From NCBI GenBank assembly GCA_031283745.1, contig JAITBH010000056.1, positions 1 through 14,409 on the forward strand: a stretch of DNA of 14,409 bases, read 5' to 3'. Under the pieces are notes generated by a model, which worked only from the letters and a program-made list of their open reading frames with translations, was not told the origin of the DNA and did no database searches. The DNA comes from Candidatus Ectomicrobium neotermitis (lineage in GTDB: Bacteria > Elusimicrobiota > Endomicrobiia > Endomicrobiales > Endomicrobiaceae). Position numbers and translations under genes: made by a program. The number at the start of each line of letters is the position of its first letter. The stretch's first letter is position 1. Below, piece by piece: positions 13,102-14,409 of this stretch.

Positions 13102-13518
13102 TTAACTTCTCAACTCTTCTGAAATGAAAATTCGATTCTCGTCTAAAACCCAACTCGTCAGCTCTGTGGGCTTGCCTTTTTCGACGGAGATGATCGCATA
13201 GGAATAAAAAGGGAGTGCAAAATCCTCATCATACTTTGACGGCCGCGACGGGTGGTCGGGGTGCGAATGATAAAAGCCCAAAATATCAAGTCCTTTTTTT
13301 GCAATTTTAATTTCAACTTTAGCCAGCTCCTCAGCTGTTATCAGAAAACGTCGTCTTTGCGCCTCTCCCTTGCGTTCATTTCCTATCGGCAAAATTTCTT
13401 TGACATCACGAACATCGCCATCTAAAACGCCAATCAATGCTCCGCAACACTCATAAGGATAAGCCCTTGCCGCCTCATTTTTTATCTCTTCAATAGTTTC
13501 CAAACTTATTTTCAACAC
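13102..13518 (-). CDS. JAMM/MPN+ zinc metalloprotease of the Mec type
   Basis: The 138-residue protein (from the GTG) carries the complete JAMM motif: Glu23 in YPYECCGALIG, then His84-Ser-His86-Pro, Ser94 and Asp97 in the canonical H-x-H-x(10)-D spacing. Mec of mycobacteria cuts cysteine off the CysO adduct, and QbsD/HcyD relatives trim residues beyond the Gly-Gly of a carrier. The CysO-like gene with Gly-Gly-Lys follows 20 bp downstream, so either activity, or both, is possible. The start is uncertain. The only ATG (13668) would add 50 residues encoded by the repeat tract (runs of N, K, D, G), so I chose GTG 13518, with TTG 13515 next to it; AAGGTGG at 13524-13530 serves either. It is the first gene of the sulfur operon, and its upstream region is entirely repeat. 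Confidence 0.9.
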   Translation of the reverse strand: MLKISLETIEEIKNEAARAYPYECCGALIGVLDGDVRDVKEILPIGNERKGEAQRRRFLITAEELAKVEIKIAKKGLDILGFYHSHPDHPSRPSKYDEDFALPFYSYAIISVEKGKPTELTSWVLDENRIFISEELRS

Positions 13519-13530
13519 CCACCCCACCTT

Positions 13531-13608
13531 TACCTTGTCTTTGCCTTTGTCTTTGTTTTTGTTGTTTTTGTTGTTGTCGCCTGCCCGCCAGCCTGTCGGC
13601 GGATGGTC
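13531..13608. repeat. CTTTGTCTTTG low-complexity tract and GCCTGCCCGCC hairpin, upstream of the JAMM gene
   Basis: Iterated CTTTGTCTTTG/TTGTTG (about 13531-13577) is followed by a hairpin of the GCCTGCCCGCC class (CCCGCC, an eight-base loop, GGCGGA) that also occurs at about 61-86 and 373-395. This is the leader region of the JAMM-first operon. I see no convincing -35/-10 pair in it. Confidence 0.7.
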
Positions 13609-13650
13609 GTTTGCCCTTGTCTTGTCGTGGCAGTTACTACCCACTTGCCG

Positions 13651-13704
13651 TTGGTCGTGGTCGTTCACTAACCACTAACCACTAACCACTAATCACTGTC
13701 GTTC
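13651..13704 (+). repeat. heptamer repeat block (ACTAACC) with GGTCGTGGTCG leader, right copy
   Basis: Starting TTGGTCGTGGTCGTTC and ending ACTAATCACTGTCGTTC, this block equals the one at 486-532 base for base except for one additional seven-base unit. Both copies point the same way and bracket nearly all genes of the window. Confidence 0.88.
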
Positions 13705-13726
13705 GGGTGGAACGCCCGCCGACTGG

Positions 13727-13802
13727 GTCGTTCCCTTTCTTTCCCTTTAGTTCCCTGATCCCTTTTGTTCCCTTGCCGTTTTGGTCGTTCCCTTTTGTTC
13801 CC
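13727..13802. repeat. GTTCCCTTT low-complexity tract
   Basis: Irregular iterations of GTTCCCTTT and CCTTTTGTTCCC run from about 13731 to 13802. No open frame here has coding features. A further small hairpin (TTCGGG against CCCGAA) lies at about 13823-13841. The segment is part of the noncoding repeat island 13519-13980. Confidence 0.65.
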
Positions 13803-13844
13803 CTTTATAATTGTATCGGCGGTTCGGGTATTCCGCCCGAAAAT

Positions 13845-13924
13845 CGGGTGACCGTCACCTGTAGGGGAGGGTTTGAAACCCTCCCGCCCGCCATTTCCTC
13901 TTGGCGGGTTAAGAATGCCGTTAA
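13845..13924 (-). repeat. palindromic intergenic repeat, copy 5 (inverted orientation)
   Basis: The palindrome is at 13865-13885. Read on the minus strand it has the same CATTCTTAACCCGCC leader, AAGAGGAAA hairpin and CCTACA tail as the copies at 118-199 and 230-297. The tail then diverges (GGTGACGGTCACCCG instead of TTGGTCACCC). The two islands therefore hold this element in opposite orientation. Confidence 0.88.
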
Positions 13925-14046
13925 CGACAGGGGTTAGGATTTAGAGGTTAGGGAACGACCACGACCTCGACACTGCAAGCCTGTCCTGCAATTGTTAAAA
14001 CAGCTCATAAATATCCCATATTTTTGTTTTTGTATACTCCAAATCT

Positions 14047-14409
14047 ATGGTTACTATAATAGGTAAAACCATCATTCCATACGGCTCATTACCTGAACCG
14101 CACGAATTAAAAACCGCCCTTTTTTTCAACAAACTCGGCTACGATGTTGAGTTTTTAATCCCTCTCGACCAACCCAATAGAAAAACACCAGATATAAGAA
14201 TGCTTGGGTTGGAATGGGAAATAAAAGCCCCAAAAAGCGACGGCAAATATAACATTCAACATTCTTTCAAAACGGCTCTCCGTCAATCACCCAACATAAT
14301 ATTTGATATGAGAAGAAGTTATTCACATGAAAACAAAAGCACTCGGCAAATCAAGAATTTATTTGATAGTTCAAAAATTGTTAAACGGGTGTTTGTTATA
14401 ACGCAGTCC
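14047..14409 (+). CDS. CdiA C-terminal tRNase-like / PD-(D/E)XK nuclease domain protein (3' end outside the window)
   Basis: An open frame starts at ATG 14047 and runs in frame through the window end (121 codons, no stop). The N-terminal part has PEPHELKTALFFNKLGYDVEFLIP (16-39), then TPDI (47-50) and GLEWEIKAPK (54-63). Glu20, Asp49, Glu58 and Lys60 fit the E...D...ExK layout of PD-(D/E)XK nucleases. ALRQSPNIIFDMRRS (77-91) and the KRVFVIT strand resemble the CdiA-CT tRNase domain found as small stand-alone proteins in many bacteria and mobile elements. I infer a nuclease or toxin-like fold; its substrate is unknown. There is no clear Shine-Dalgarno. A TATACT hexamer nine bases before the ATG could give a nearly leaderless transcript. 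It lies just beyond the repeat island and is unrelated to the sulfur operon. Confidence 0.7.
   Translation, partial: MVTIIGKTIIPYGSLPEPHELKTALFFNKLGYDVEFLIPLDQPNRKTPDIRMLGLEWEIKAPKSDGKYNIQHSFKTALRQSPNIIFDMRRSYSHENKSTRQIKNLFDSSKIVKRVFVITQS

Noticed and set aside
13707..13937. 76-residue plus-strand open frame rich in Phe, Pro and Ser
   Set aside because: It is encoded by the GTTCCCTTT tract and the inverted palindromic repeat, with no ribosome site or recognisable domain.
1..14409. Insertion sequence or prophage genes
   Set aside because: No transposase, integrase or phage structural gene is visible; the encapsulin shares the HK97 fold with phage capsids but has no phage neighbours.

Overview
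The window is about 14.4 kb of bacterial chromosome. Base composition leans A+T in the genes, with G+C-rich repeat islands at both ends. The organism is Gram-negative: four adjacent genes make Kdo and heptose, the inner-core sugars of lipopolysaccharide. Anaerobic or microaerobic life is suggested, but not proven, by a bis-[4Fe-4S] DUF362 protein, a LarE with the three-cysteine pattern of cluster-bearing forms, and a P-II protein with a Clostridia-like T-loop. The intergenic repeat style and low-complexity islands recall uncultivated candidate phyla. I cannot name the phylum from the sequence alone.

Layout from left to right. (1) 1-569: a mosaic of palindromic and low-complexity repeats with no credible gene. 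(2) 570-4362, minus strand: an LPS operon read hldD > rfaE1 > kdsB > kdsA > small membrane protein, with 4-11 bp overlaps or short gaps and a clear sigma70-type promoter at 4392-4420. (3) 4589-6194, minus strand: amtB > glnK, an ammonium transporter and its P-II regulator, with their own promoter and a strong terminator hairpin inside the 5' leader. (4) 6417-6490, minus strand: initiator tRNA-fMet with a perfect consensus promoter and its own terminator. (5) 6553-6960, minus strand: a small secreted protein of unknown function. (6) 7155-9116, plus strand: a DUF362 ferredoxin-like protein followed by LarE. (7) 9207-13518, minus strand: a sulfur operon convergent with larE, across a bidirectional terminator. 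(8) 13519-13980: a second repeat mosaic. (9) 14047 to the window end, plus strand: the start of a CdiA-tRNase-like nuclease domain protein.

The most interesting part is the operon at 9207-13518. In transcription order it encodes a JAMM/Mec-type metalloprotease, a CysO/MoaD-type sulfur-carrier protein ending Gly-Gly-Lys, a MoeB-type E1 activating enzyme fused to a rhodanese domain, a Family 2A (SrpI-type) encapsulin shell protein, and a SufS-type cysteine desulfurase with a disordered N-terminal extension of about 80 residues, typical of Family 2A cargo. I infer this pathway: the encapsulated desulfurase releases sulfur from cysteine; the rhodanese-E1 adenylates and thiocarboxylates the carrier after the protease has trimmed the C-terminal lysine; the carrier then delivers sulfide to an acceptor enzyme that is not in this window. 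The parts are individually known. Their combination in one tight operon, joining an encapsulin nanocompartment to a thiocarboxylate sulfur-carrier relay, is the item I would pursue.
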